Origin: Microbacterium immunditiarum
GTDB taxonomy: Bacteria; Actinomycetota; Actinomycetes; Actinomycetales; Microbacteriaceae
Length of the DNA: 64,000 nt
Direction: 5' to 3'
Assembly (NCBI RefSeq): GCF_013409785.1
Contig: NZ_JACCBV010000001.1
Location: 3,720,001-3,784,000 of the forward strand
Shown: one piece after another, positions 24,974-33,148 of the stretch
Layout of the letters: every line of letters begins with the position of its first letter
Numbering within the stretch: the first letter of the stretch is position 1
Notes under the pieces: generated by a model
What the model was told of the DNA's origin: nothing
Seen by the model: only the letters and a program-made list of their open reading frames with translations
Database searches by the model: none
Made by a program: the position numbers and the translations under genes

Positions 24974-26605
24974 CTACTTGTCGAGCCACACGTCGTAGAA
25001 CAGCGGCCGGCCGACCGACTCGTACTCGACGCCGTGCACGTACGGTGCCGTGCCGTACACCTGCGGCTCCTCGAACAGCGGGATCACGTACGCCTGCTCG
25101 GCGAGGTAGTCCTGCACCGCCTGCGAGGACTCGACGCGCTTGGCGGGGTCGGGCTCGGAGGCCACGACCTCGAGCAGCCGGTCGAGCTCCGCGTCGTCCG
25201 ACAGGAGCGTGTTGCGATTCTCCGTGTGGAACTGGCTCTTGATGACGTCGAAGTCCGCGCGGCCGACCATCGAGTGGTAGAGCGGGGTCTTGACGGGGTC
25301 CTTGATGTCCTCGGCGTAGGTGCCGGCATCCGCCGACTTCACGTTCAGCTCGACGCCGATCTTCTTCAGCTGCTGAGCGACCAGCTCGAGCGTCTGCTTC
25401 GACAGCGGCTGCGGCTTCGCCTCGTAGACCGTGAGCGACAGGCGCTGCCCGTCCTTCTCGCGGATGCCGTCGGAGCCCGCCTCCCAGCCCGCCTCGTCGA
25501 GGAGCTCCTGCGCCCTCTCGGGGTCGTACTCGTAGAACGACGATTCGTCCTTGTAGCCCAGCGCCGTCGAGCTCAGCGCCGACGTCGCCTTCGGGTAGTT
25601 CGCGGTGAAGATCGTGTCCACGACCTCCTGTGCGTCGACGCCCGCGACGATCGCCTGCCGCACGCGCACGTCGCTCAGCAGCGGGTTCGTGAAGCGCAGG
25701 CCGATCGAGTTGTTGACGCCGCGCGTCTGCGGCGCGTGCAACTCGAAGCCCGCCGACTCGACGCGCGCCTCGTCGAACGCCTGCACATACCGGATGTAGT
25801 CCGCCTGGCCCGCGAGGAGCGATCCGATTCGCACGGAGTCCTCGGGCGCCACGATCAGGTGGATCCCGTCGAGGTACGCACGACCCTGGTGCTCGAAGCT
25901 CGGCGGCGCCCAGTCGTAGTCCTCGCGCGCCTCGAACGTGAGCTCGGTGCCGAGCCTCTCGTCGGTGATCACGAACGGCCCCGAGCCGACGATCTCCGTC
26001 GCGTTGCCTGCGCCGAACTCCTCCAGCGACAGGTCGAGCGTTTCGGGCGACAGCAGCCCCGAGTTGATGGTCGACGTCGCCTGCAGGAAGCCGGGCGCCG
26101 GCGCCGAGAAGCGGAACGTCACCGTGTCCTCGTCGACGACCTGGCTCGACTCGTAGTTGTTGATCGCCTCGGAGACCGTCAGCCCGAGGCCCGGGTTCCC
26201 CAGCCCGTAGGTGTCGAAGTTCTTCGCGACGGCCGCCGCGTCGATCGGCGTGCCGTCCGAGAACGTCGCCTCGCCGCGCAGGTCGAACGTGTATTCGGTC
26301 GCGTCCTCGTTCACCGTCCACTCGGTCGCGATCCACGGCTCGATCTCGAGCGTCTCGGGGTTCTGCCACGTCAGGCGCGCCGTGATGTTGTTCACGACGC
26401 CGCCGTTCGGGTAGAACCCGGCCTGAGGCGGGTACAGGTTCGTGAAGGTCTGGTGCTCGAGGTAGGTCAGGGTGCCGCCGGTGACCGGGTCGCCGGCGGG
26501 CGCACCCGAGCCGCTCGGAGCGCTGCTCGACGCGCACGACGCGAGGGTGGCCGCGGTGGCGACCGCGGCGAGTGCAGCGACGGCGCGAATAGCGGGACGG
26601 GACAT
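24974..26605 (-). CDS. Solute-binding lipoprotein of the dipeptide-type transporter, KPN_01854-like
   Basis: A 543-residue family 5 binding protein, first gene of the operon. The signal peptide ends in the lipobox LASC at residues 22-25, so the mature protein is anchored outside the membrane. Family features include GGTLTYLEHQTFTNLYP at the mature start, VGSGPFVITDERLG, and QAIVAGVDAQEVVDTIF. It fits the uncharacterised family named ABC transporter substrate binding protein KPN_01854. ATG 26605 has AGGAGA upstream. The ligand is not known; the genomic partners are oxidising enzymes, not peptidases. Confidence 0.92.
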   Translation of the reverse strand: MSRPAIRAVAALAAVATAATLASCASSSAPSGSGAPAGDPVTGGTLTYLEHQTFTNLYPPQAGFYPNGGVVNNITARLTWQNPETLEIEPWIATEWTVNEDATEYTFDLRGEATFSDGTPIDAAAVAKNFDTYGLGNPGLGLTVSEAINNYESSQVVDEDTVTFRFSAPAPGFLQATSTINSGLLSPETLDLSLEEFGAGNATEIVGSGPFVITDERLGTELTFEAREDYDWAPPSFEHQGRAYLDGIHLIVAPEDSVRIGSLLAGQADYIRYVQAFDEARVESAGFELHAPQTRGVNNSIGLRFTNPLLSDVRVRQAIVAGVDAQEVVDTIFTANYPKATSALSSTALGYKDESSFYEYDPERAQELLDEAGWEAGSDGIREKDGQRLSLTVYEAKPQPLSKQTLELVAQQLKKIGVELNVKSADAGTYAEDIKDPVKTPLYHSMVGRADFDVIKSQFHTENRNTLLSDDAELDRLLEVVASEPDPAKRVESSQAVQDYLAEQAYVIPLFEEPQVYGTAPYVHGVEYESVGRPLFYDVWLDK

Positions 26606-27005
26606 GTCGGGTCTCCTGGAATCGGGGATGGAAGGGGAAGGCTGGCGCCACGCTACGCACCTCCCGATGGGCGTTGCCGAGTGTGACGACACGGCCCGTC
26701 ACCGCTCGAAAGAGGCGGTCACACGTGGTCATATGCGGTAATGCGGATGCCGCGCCCGGGTCGCTCGGACCCGGTCGCTGAGCGAGTCGAAGCGTCGTCG
26801 GATGCTCCGTGGGGCCGCTGCGCGGGGTGCCCCTTCGGCGGGGACATTCCCCCGCCGTCCTTCGGTCGGCTCCCGCCGAACCCGATGCCAGCCCCCCGAA
26901 GGGGCACCCCGCTCCGCTCACGCGAATCGCGGGGAACGGGTGACCCATCCCCGGACGCTGAGCGAGCGCTGCGCGACGAAGCGTACGTCGGTGGAGCGGC
27001 CTCGC
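26606..27005. repeat. Gene-free 400-bp spacer with a long inverted repeat and dispersed GCTGAGCGAG-type repeats
   Basis: No credible gene is present. The part next to 26605 holds the promoter of the binding-protein operon and an inverted repeat GTGTGAC (26681-26687) / GTCACAC (26718-26724), possibly a regulator site. GCTGAGCGAG-type repeats occur at about 26759-26790 and 26953-26985. Between them are perfect 17-base inverted arms at 26822-26838 and 26896-26912, enclosing 57 bases that fold further (GGCGGGG with CCCCGCC). The pattern suggests a small structured intergenic repeat element. Confidence 0.6.
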
Positions 27006-28421
27006 TCAGGGACCGACGGAGGAAGCGGATCGCTCGACCGGCGCATGAGCCGGCCGCGGGCCAGCCAACCCGAGCCGCTCCCGCAGCGTGTCGCCCTGAC
27101 GACCGAGCAGCCCCCGCCGCCGCAACTCGGGCACTGCGAGCACGGTGAACGCCTCGAACTGATCCGGCTGGAAGGCCGACAGTACGTTGAACCCGTCCGC
27201 CGCGCGCTCGTCGCTCCAGCGCTCGAAGTGATCCGCGACGGTCGACGCATCTCCTACGACGAACGCAGCCGGAACGGCATGCGCCGCGATGAGGTGCCGC
27301 CACGTCACGGGGACCTCTCCCCCGACCCGGCGACCCGTCCGCTGCTCGACGAGCGCAAGCGTGCGCGCAGCGGCCTCGCCGAAGCGCGCCGCGGCGACGG
27401 CGTCCACCGGCTCATCGACACCCGCCCCGCGTGAAGGGTCGTCGGGCGCGAGCTCGGCCGCGTCGAGGAAGGCCGCGAGCGAGCGGTTGGCGGGGAAGCC
27501 GGGCCGCTCGACGTGCGGCGACTCGCCGTCGTCGATCGGCACGAGCAGCAGCAGTCGATCCACGATCGCGTGGGCCGCGGCATCCGTCTCTGCGACGACC
27601 GGAAGGACCGGCGCTATCACCTTGATGTCGTCGGGCGAGCGGCCCGCCGCGGACGCGGCCGCCCGCAGCACCGCACGCGTCTCACGCGCGGAGTGCAGAT
27701 CGGGCGACGCGATGAGCGCGAGGTCCGCCTCGGTGGCGGCGAGCGCCCGCGAGCGATCGGACGTGCCCGCGTGAACGATCGGCGGATGCACCTGCGGCGG
27801 CCGCGCGACGTTGAGCGGGCCTTCGACCCGCACATGCTCGCCGCGGAACCCGGGCCCGCGCAGCCCGTTCTCGTCGATGAGCGTGCCGGTGAGGCGGTCG
27901 GCGATCCACGCGTCCTCGTCCCACGACTCCCACAGGAGGCGCAGGGCGCGCACGAACTCCTCGGCGCGGTCGTAGCGGGTCGCGTTGTCGGCGTGCGCGT
28001 CGCGACCGTGGTTCGCCGCCGCGCGCGGCTCCGCTCCCGTCACGAGGTTGACGCCGGCGCGTCCACCCGTGAGCAGGTCGAGCGACGCGGTCGCGCGGGC
28101 CGTGGCATACGGATCCGCATAGGTCGTGTTGACGGTCGCGATCAGTCCGATGCGCTCGGTGATCCCCGCGAGGTAGAGCACCGCGCTCACGGGGTCGATG
28201 CGCGCAAGCAGGTACGGGTCGCGGAACTCGAGGTCGGGACCGGTCGCGAGCCAGTCGCCGAAGAAGAGGTAGTCGAGCCCGGCGTCCTCGCCGAGTCGCG
28301 CGATGCGGCGGAGGATCGGGGCATCCGCCTGCGGGTCGGCGTGCGCGCCGGGGTGCCGCCAGCCCGACGGATACGCGCCGAGCGTGCGCACCATCGCGCC
28401 GACGATGAGCGGCTCGGTCAT
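27006..28421 (-). CDS. NtaA/SnaA/DszA-type flavin-dependent monooxygenase
   Basis: A 471-residue class C flavoprotein monooxygenase. It contains YLFFGDWLATGPD near residue 50, RIGLIATVNTTYADPYATAR near 92, GGRAGVNLVTGAEP near 122 and the C-terminal FNVLSAFQPDQFEAFTVLAVPELRRRGLL, all typical of the NtaA/SnaA/DszA group that oxidises sulfur- or amino-polycarboxylate compounds using FMNH2. Its ATG overlaps the stop of the sulfurtransferase gene (ATGA). A role in organosulfur breakdown is reasonable from that partner but not proven. It is separate from the KPN_01858-like enzyme and only remotely related. Confidence 0.88.
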   Translation of the reverse strand: MTEPLIVGAMVRTLGAYPSGWRHPGAHADPQADAPILRRIARLGEDAGLDYLFFGDWLATGPDLEFRDPYLLARIDPVSAVLYLAGITERIGLIATVNTTYADPYATARATASLDLLTGGRAGVNLVTGAEPRAAANHGRDAHADNATRYDRAEEFVRALRLLWESWDEDAWIADRLTGTLIDENGLRGPGFRGEHVRVEGPLNVARPPQVHPPIVHAGTSDRSRALAATEADLALIASPDLHSARETRAVLRAAASAAGRSPDDIKVIAPVLPVVAETDAAAHAIVDRLLLLVPIDDGESPHVERPGFPANRSLAAFLDAAELAPDDPSRGAGVDEPVDAVAAARFGEAAARTLALVEQRTGRRVGGEVPVTWRHLIAAHAVPAAFVVGDASTVADHFERWSDERAADGFNVLSAFQPDQFEAFTVLAVPELRRRGLLGRQGDTLRERLGLAGPRPAHAPVERSASSVGP

Positions 28422-29275
28422 GACGGCACCACCTCCGCGGCGGGCGTGCGTCCGACGGCGACGAGCCGCCCGCGCGTGTTCGACCATTGGCTCCACGAGC
28501 CCGGGTACACAGTCACGTCGATGCCCGCGACGGCGCCCGCGAGCGCGGTGTGCGTCGCGGCGATCCCCGACCCGCAGTACGCCGCGACCGGCACTCCCTC
28601 GGTCGCCCCGACGGATGCGAACGCCGCCCGCAGCTCGTCGGGCGAGCGGAACCTCCCGCCGTGCACGTGCACCGTCGTCGGCAGGTTCACGGCGCCGGGG
28701 ATGTGGCCGCCCACCGGGTCGATCGGCTCCGTGTCGCCGCGGTAGCGCTCGGGCGCCCGCACGTCGAGGAGCGTGCCGCGCCACGGCCAGTCCTCCACGT
28801 CGTCGATGGCGGCGACCGCAGCCTCGTCGAGCTCGTCGAGCTGGATCGTCCCCCTCCGCGGCTGCACGTCTCCGGTCTGGAGGGGCAGTCCCTCGGCGAT
28901 CCACGCGCGCAGGCCGCCGTCGAGCACGCGGACGGACGGCACGCCCGATCGGGTCAGCAACCACCACGCTCGCGCGGCGGCGACGGCGTGGAGGTCGTCG
29001 TACACCACGACGTGGTCGCCCGCCCGCAGGCCCCAGCGCCGTGCGGCCTGTTCGAGCTGACCGCGCGGGGGCAGCGGATGCCTCCCCTCACGCGGATCGC
29101 CGCGAAGGGCGAGCTCGTGCTCGAGGTCGACGTAGACCGCACCGGGGAGGTGCCCGTCGAGGTAGGCGGGCCGGCCTTCCGGTTCGTCGAGACGCCAGCG
29201 GACGTCGAGGAGGCGCACGTGGGGATCGCGGCGCAGCAGCGTGTCGAGCTCAGCGGGGGAGATGAGCGGGGCCAT
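28418..29275 (-). CDS. Rhodanese-like sulfurtransferase, two-domain type
   Basis: A 285-residue thiosulfate/3-mercaptopyruvate sulfurtransferase with two rhodanese domains. The first (about 8-130) is structural and includes VRLLDVRWRL and YLDGHLPGAVYVDLE. The second (about 150-280) has the active-site loop AYCGSGIAA with Cys234. It moves sulfane sulfur to cyanide or thiols. No clear ribosome-binding site precedes ATG 29275; an in-frame ATG at 29314 would add 13 residues. It is cotranscribed with the monooxygenase downstream, which suggests handling of sulfur released from an organic compound. Confidence 0.9.
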   Translation of the reverse strand: MAPLISPAELDTLLRRDPHVRLLDVRWRLDEPEGRPAYLDGHLPGAVYVDLEHELALRGDPREGRHPLPPRGQLEQAARRWGLRAGDHVVVYDDLHAVAAARAWWLLTRSGVPSVRVLDGGLRAWIAEGLPLQTGDVQPRRGTIQLDELDEAAVAAIDDVEDWPWRGTLLDVRAPERYRGDTEPIDPVGGHIPGAVNLPTTVHVHGGRFRSPDELRAAFASVGATEGVPVAAYCGSGIAATHTALAGAVAGIDVTVYPGSWSQWSNTRGRLVAVGRTPAAEVVPS

Positions 29276-29360
29276 GTCGTCATGGTCACCCGCTCGGTGA
29301 GGGCCCGGCTCCATATGACGACACACGATGCAACACGGCGACATGAGGGAGGATGGCAGG

Positions 29361-30056
29361 ATGACTCGGACCCACGTGCTCACCGGCGCCGGCTCGGGGA
29401 TCGGCGAGGCGATCGCCCGCCGCCTCGCAGGCCGCGGCGATCGGCTCGTCCTCGTCGCGCGCGACGCCGACCGGGCGGCGGAGCTCGCCGGGCGGCTCGA
29501 GGGCGCCGTCACGATCGCGGCCGATCTGCGGCATCCGGAATCGCTCGCCGCCGCCGTCGCCGACGCGAACCTTCCCGATCGCATCGACTCGGTCATCCAC
29601 GCGGCGGGCATCGTCGATCTCGGCACGGTCGCCGAGCTGTCTGTCCAGACATGGACCGAGCAGCTCGCAGTGAACCTCGTCGCTCCCGCCGAACTCACGC
29701 GCCTTCTGCTGCCGGCGCTGCGTGCCGCGAAGGGGCAGGTCATCCTCGTGAACTCGGGTGCGGGGCTGTCGGCGCACCCCGAGTGGTCGGCGTACGCCGC
29801 GTCGAAGCACGGGCTCAAGGCGCTCGCAGACGCCTTGCGCGGCGAGGAGGGGCCGCGCGGCATCCGTGTCACGACCGTGTACCCCGGTCGCACCGCGACT
29901 CCCATGCAGGAGCGCGTCCACGAGCAGGAAGGGCGCGAATACGACGCGAGCGCGTTCATCGATCCGGAGTCCGTCGCGACCGCGGTGCTCACCGCGCTCG
30001 ACCTGCCGCGCGATGCCGTGATCAGCGACCTCACGGTGCGCCCCGGACCCCGCTGA
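29361..30056 (+). CDS. Short-chain dehydrogenase/reductase
   Basis: A 231-residue classical SDR. The cofactor site TGAGSGIG lies at residues 7-14, ARDADR suggests NADP preference, and the catalytic Ser (VNSGAGLS), Tyr and Lys (YAASKHGLK) are present. It is somewhat short but complete. ATG 29361 has GAGGGAGGA upstream. It is divergent from the sulfurtransferase operon and followed after 109 bases by a zinc alcohol dehydrogenase in the same direction. The substrate cannot be told from sequence. Confidence 0.9.
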   Translation: MTRTHVLTGAGSGIGEAIARRLAGRGDRLVLVARDADRAAELAGRLEGAVTIAADLRHPESLAAAVADANLPDRIDSVIHAAGIVDLGTVAELSVQTWTEQLAVNLVAPAELTRLLLPALRAAKGQVILVNSGAGLSAHPEWSAYAASKHGLKALADALRGEEGPRGIRVTTVYPGRTATPMQERVHEQEGREYDASAFIDPESVATAVLTALDLPRDAVISDLTVRPGPR

Positions 30057-30165
30057 CCGCCCGCCGACCGCGCTTTCCATCGAGCGACACGACCGGTTGC
30101 CGACCGCTGCCGCCACACGCATCCTGGACCGCAGCCCCGAGGAACATCCGACAGAGGAGTCGCCG

Positions 30166-31320
30166 ATGACCCAGCCCGCCTCGCCCGCGCTTCCCGAGAC
30201 GCTTCCCCGCACGATGAAGGCCGCCGTCCTGCGCGACGACCGCCCGACGCTGGAGGTGGTCGAGATCCCGGTGCCCCGGCCGCGGCGCGGTGAGGCGCTC
30301 GTGAAGGTGCGTGCGTGCGGCGTGTGCCACACCGACCTGCACGTCATCAAGAGCGAGGTCGCCTTCCCGCGTCCCGCGGTGCTCGGCCACGAGATCAGCG
30401 GCACGATCGTCGAGATCGGCGACGGCACGACGGATGCCGCGCTCGAGGTCGGCGACGAGGTCGTGGGCGCGTTCATCATGCCGTGCACCGAGTGCGACGC
30501 GTGCCGCCGCGGACGCGACGACCTGTGCGCGAACTTCTTCGGACAGAACCGCCTGCGCGGAACGCTCTACGACGGCGAGAGCCGCCTCTCGCTGCCGGAC
30601 GGCTCGTTCCTCGCGATGTACTCGATGGGCGGGCTCGCCGAGTACTCGGTCGTTCCGCTGTCGGCGCTCACTCGCCTGCCCGAGGGGCTCGACCCCGTGA
30701 CCGCCGCCGTGCTCGGGTGCGCCGCCTTCACCGCCTACGGCGCGGTGCACCGCGCGGGGCATGTCGAGCGCGGCGAGTCGGTCGCCGTGGTGGCGGTCGG
30801 CGGAGTCGGCAGCGGTGTGGTGCAGGTCGCCCGCGCCGCCGGCGCCGACCCGATCATCGCGGTCGACGTCTCCGACGAGAAGCTCGAGGCCGCTCGGCGC
30901 CTCGGCGCGACGCACGTCGTGAACTCGAGAGACACGGATGCCGCCACTGCCGTCCGCGAGCTCACCGGCGGCCGCGGGGTCGACGTCGCGTTCGAGGCGC
31001 TCGGGCATCCGGCGACGTTCGCGCAGGCCGTGCGCACCCTCGCCGACGGCGGTCGCATGGTCGCGATCGGCATCGGTGCGGGCAACGCCGCGGCCGAGGT
31101 CGAGATCACGCCGCTCGTGCGCCGCGGCTACACGATCACGGGCTCGTTCGGGGCCCGCACGCGCGAGGACCTCCCCGCCGTCGTCGACCTCGCCGACAAG
31201 GGTGGGTTCGACACGGTCGACCTCGTCACGCGACGGTACGACCTCGATGACGCGGATGCCGCGTACCAGGCGCTCTCGCGCGGCGAGATCACCGGGCGCG
31301 CGGTGGTCGTGATGGCGTAG
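30166..31320 (+). CDS. Zinc-dependent alcohol dehydrogenase (MDR family)
   Basis: A 384-residue medium-chain dehydrogenase. Catalytic zinc ligands are visible in CGVCHTD and GHEISG, the structural zinc site is the Cys cluster CTECDACRRGRDDLC, and the nucleotide-binding fold has VAVGGVGSGVVQVARAAGA. GAGGAG precedes ATG 30166, so I prefer it to an upstream in-frame ATG at 30097. It probably oxidises a primary or secondary alcohol with NAD. It stands alone or with the SDR gene before it; substrate unknown. Confidence 0.92.
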   Translation: MTQPASPALPETLPRTMKAAVLRDDRPTLEVVEIPVPRPRRGEALVKVRACGVCHTDLHVIKSEVAFPRPAVLGHEISGTIVEIGDGTTDAALEVGDEVVGAFIMPCTECDACRRGRDDLCANFFGQNRLRGTLYDGESRLSLPDGSFLAMYSMGGLAEYSVVPLSALTRLPEGLDPVTAAVLGCAAFTAYGAVHRAGHVERGESVAVVAVGGVGSGVVQVARAAGADPIIAVDVSDEKLEAARRLGATHVVNSRDTDAATAVRELTGGRGVDVAFEALGHPATFAQAVRTLADGGRMVAIGIGAGNAAAEVEITPLVRRGYTITGSFGARTREDLPAVVDLADKGGFDTVDLVTRRYDLDDADAAYQALSRGEITGRAVVVMA

Positions 31321-31359
31321 GCGCTACGGCCGGCGCACGGCGGGTGGCGGCGGCATCCG

Positions 31360-32319
31360 TCATATCTCGGCCTCGTCGGGCAGCTCCCGGACGGGGATGA
31401 CCTGCACGTCCTGCACCTTCCAGTCCAGCCGGACGATCCGCTCGTGCGCGTCCTCGAGACGCTCGACCGAGACCTTCCCCCGTCGAGGGACGACGAACGC
31501 CTCGATGTGGAACACCTGGCCCATGTCGCGCATGCGGACCGACGCGTCCTCGACCCACGGGAGCGCCGCGAGCAGGTCGAGCACCTCGCCCGCGAGCGGA
31601 TGCACGCTCTTGTCGTCGTGCGTCCGAGCGCGCTGGTCGATGAGGTCGAGCACCGCGCCGCGCGAGTTGCGCCAGCCGTCCCACATGATTCCGAGCGAGA
31701 TGAACAGTGCGGCGACGCCGTCGAGCCACCACCACCCGACGCCGACGCCGAGCACCCCCACGATCGAGGCGAGGGTCGTCGTCCAGTCCGCCTTCGCCAT
31801 GTCGGCGTCGGCGTAGAGCACCTTGTTGTGCAGCTTGGGGGCGAGCTTCGACTTCGCGTGGCCGTAGAAGAACGGGCCGATCGCGGTGACCGCCATGACC
31901 GCGACCATGAACCACCCCAGCCACACGGTCTGGCCGAACACGTGCACGGTCCCGATCGCCGGATGCTCCGCGCGGAGGAGCAAGGAGATCGCCTCGAAGG
32001 CGAGGCTGCCGCCCACTGCCAGCAGTGCGACTCCCGCCACGAGATGCCCGATGCCCATCGCGCGGTGCAGGCCGTACGGGAACGCGCCGGTCGGCCGATG
32101 CCGGATGAACAGGAGCGCCACGAGGAACGAGATCTGTGGCAGCAGCGACAGGATGTCCTCGATCCACGCCGTCCGCATGGCCTGCGACCCGCCCAGCACG
32201 AGCGCGATGAGCACGATCGTCACGATGGTGTAGGCGATCGTGAACCACTCCCACCGGATCGCCGACCGCAGTGCCTGCTGCTGCTCGGGAGGAAGGTCGG
32301 TGCGCCCGATGGTCTTCAC
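31360..32319 (-). CDS. Cation diffusion facilitator family protein
   Basis: A 319-residue CDF transporter. Six membrane helices span about residues 22-220, with the metal-binding DADMAKADW in helix 5 and an acidic site in helix 2. A cytoplasmic dimerisation domain follows (about 225-315, VEDASVRMRDMGQVFHIEAFV). It exports a divalent metal such as zinc, iron or manganese in exchange for protons. The GTG start overlaps the upstream lipoprotein stop (GTGA), so expression is coupled to that unusual partner. Confidence 0.92.
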   Translation of the reverse strand: MKTIGRTDLPPEQQQALRSAIRWEWFTIAYTIVTIVLIALVLGGSQAMRTAWIEDILSLLPQISFLVALLFIRHRPTGAFPYGLHRAMGIGHLVAGVALLAVGGSLAFEAISLLLRAEHPAIGTVHVFGQTVWLGWFMVAVMAVTAIGPFFYGHAKSKLAPKLHNKVLYADADMAKADWTTTLASIVGVLGVGVGWWWLDGVAALFISLGIMWDGWRNSRGAVLDLIDQRARTHDDKSVHPLAGEVLDLLAALPWVEDASVRMRDMGQVFHIEAFVVPRRGKVSVERLEDAHERIVRLDWKVQDVQVIPVRELPDEAEI

Positions 32320-32831
32320 CGCGAGAGCTCCTCGTCGAGATACGTCTCGAGCGCGGCCTGCAGCGCGTTCTCACCCATCGGCAGGAGCACGACGACGGAT
32401 GCGTCGCCCGACCCCGGTACGTCGGGATAGCCGCGCGTGACCGACACCCGGTCCGCCCAGGGCGTCTTGTCGGTCATGCCGCCGATCGCGAGATCGAGCC
32501 GGCCGCCCTCGAGGTCATCGACGAGGTCCTCCTCACTGTCGACCGTCCACTCGAGGTTCGCATCGCGCTCCGCCGCGAAGCCCTCGATCAGTTCGACGAG
32601 CGGACCCCGCACCCGGCCGTCGTCCACGACGACGAGCGTCCCGCTGGGTGAGGCGCCGACGCGAAGCGTGCCGTGCGTGACGCGGTCGAGCGTGCCGTCC
32701 GGATCGGCGGGGATGCGGGTGCCGCAGCCCGACAGAACCGCGGCCGCGACCAGCATCGTGATCGCAGCCGCGGTCCCTCTCGGCGCGCGGCGAGTCGCCG
32801 TCCCGCGCCGAGCGGCCCCCCGGCCGTTCAT
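32316..32831 (-). CDS. Small lipoprotein resembling one lobe of a family 3 solute-binding protein
   Basis: A 171-residue protein with a signal peptide and lipobox LSGC at about 33-36. The mature part (TLRVGASPSG, LVELIEGFAAERDANLEW, DLVDDLEGGRLDLAIGGMT) resembles the first lobe of amino-acid-type (SBP_bac_3) receptors but is about 100 residues shorter than the usual 230-260. It ends soon after the first lobe, returning only a short helix. It is coupled to the CDF exporter, not to an ABC transporter. It may bind a small ligand or metal at the cell surface; this is speculation. Confidence 0.8.
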   Translation of the reverse strand: MNGRGAARRGTATRRAPRGTAAAITMLVAAAVLSGCGTRIPADPDGTLDRVTHGTLRVGASPSGTLVVVDDGRVRGPLVELIEGFAAERDANLEWTVDSEEDLVDDLEGGRLDLAIGGMTDKTPWADRVSVTRGYPDVPGSGDASVVVLLPMGENALQAALETYLDEELSR

Positions 32832-32841
32832 GGATCTCCGC

Positions 32842-33009
32842 TCAGGTCGCGCTGTAGCGCGTCATCCAGTCGCGGAGCGCAGCCTCTTCGAAGAGGTCGG
32901 CCTCGTCGAGGAGGCCTTCGTCATCGAGCGCGATCGCCTGCTCGGCGCCCTCGTCGCCGTTCGAGGCGTCCGAGCGGCGTTCCTCGTGCGGCACCACCAG
33001 CCTGTCCAC
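32842..33009 (-). CDS. Small acidic hypothetical protein (55 aa)
   Basis: A possible 55-residue protein. GTG 33009 is chosen because AAGGAGAGG lies nine bases upstream; an ATG at 33033 would add eight residues but cover this site. It is acidic (EGAEQAIALDDEGLLDEADL, then FEEAALRDWM) with no membrane segment. It lies 10 bases before the lipoprotein gene in the same orientation and may be cotranscribed with it. No family recognised; the reality of the gene is moderately likely. Confidence 0.45.
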   Translation of the reverse strand: MDRLVVPHEERRSDASNGDEGAEQAIALDDEGLLDEADLFEEAALRDWMTRYSAT

Positions 33010-33133
33010 TCGACACCACCTCTCCTTCTGCATCGATCGTCACCCACGCGACGGATTCCGCCGCGGGGGTTGACTCCGGGTGCCCGGCGGGCTACGCATC
33101 GGCGAACGGGCGACGGATGCCGCGTGCTCGGGC

Positions 33134-33148
33134 TACCGTGGCGACGTG
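33134..33148 (+). promoter_or_regulatory. Leaderless-type -10 element of galT
   Basis: TACCGT (33134-33139) stands six bases before GTG 33146 and there is no Shine-Dalgarno sequence. Same geometry as at 16922 and 49986. It fixes the galT start. Confidence 0.5.
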
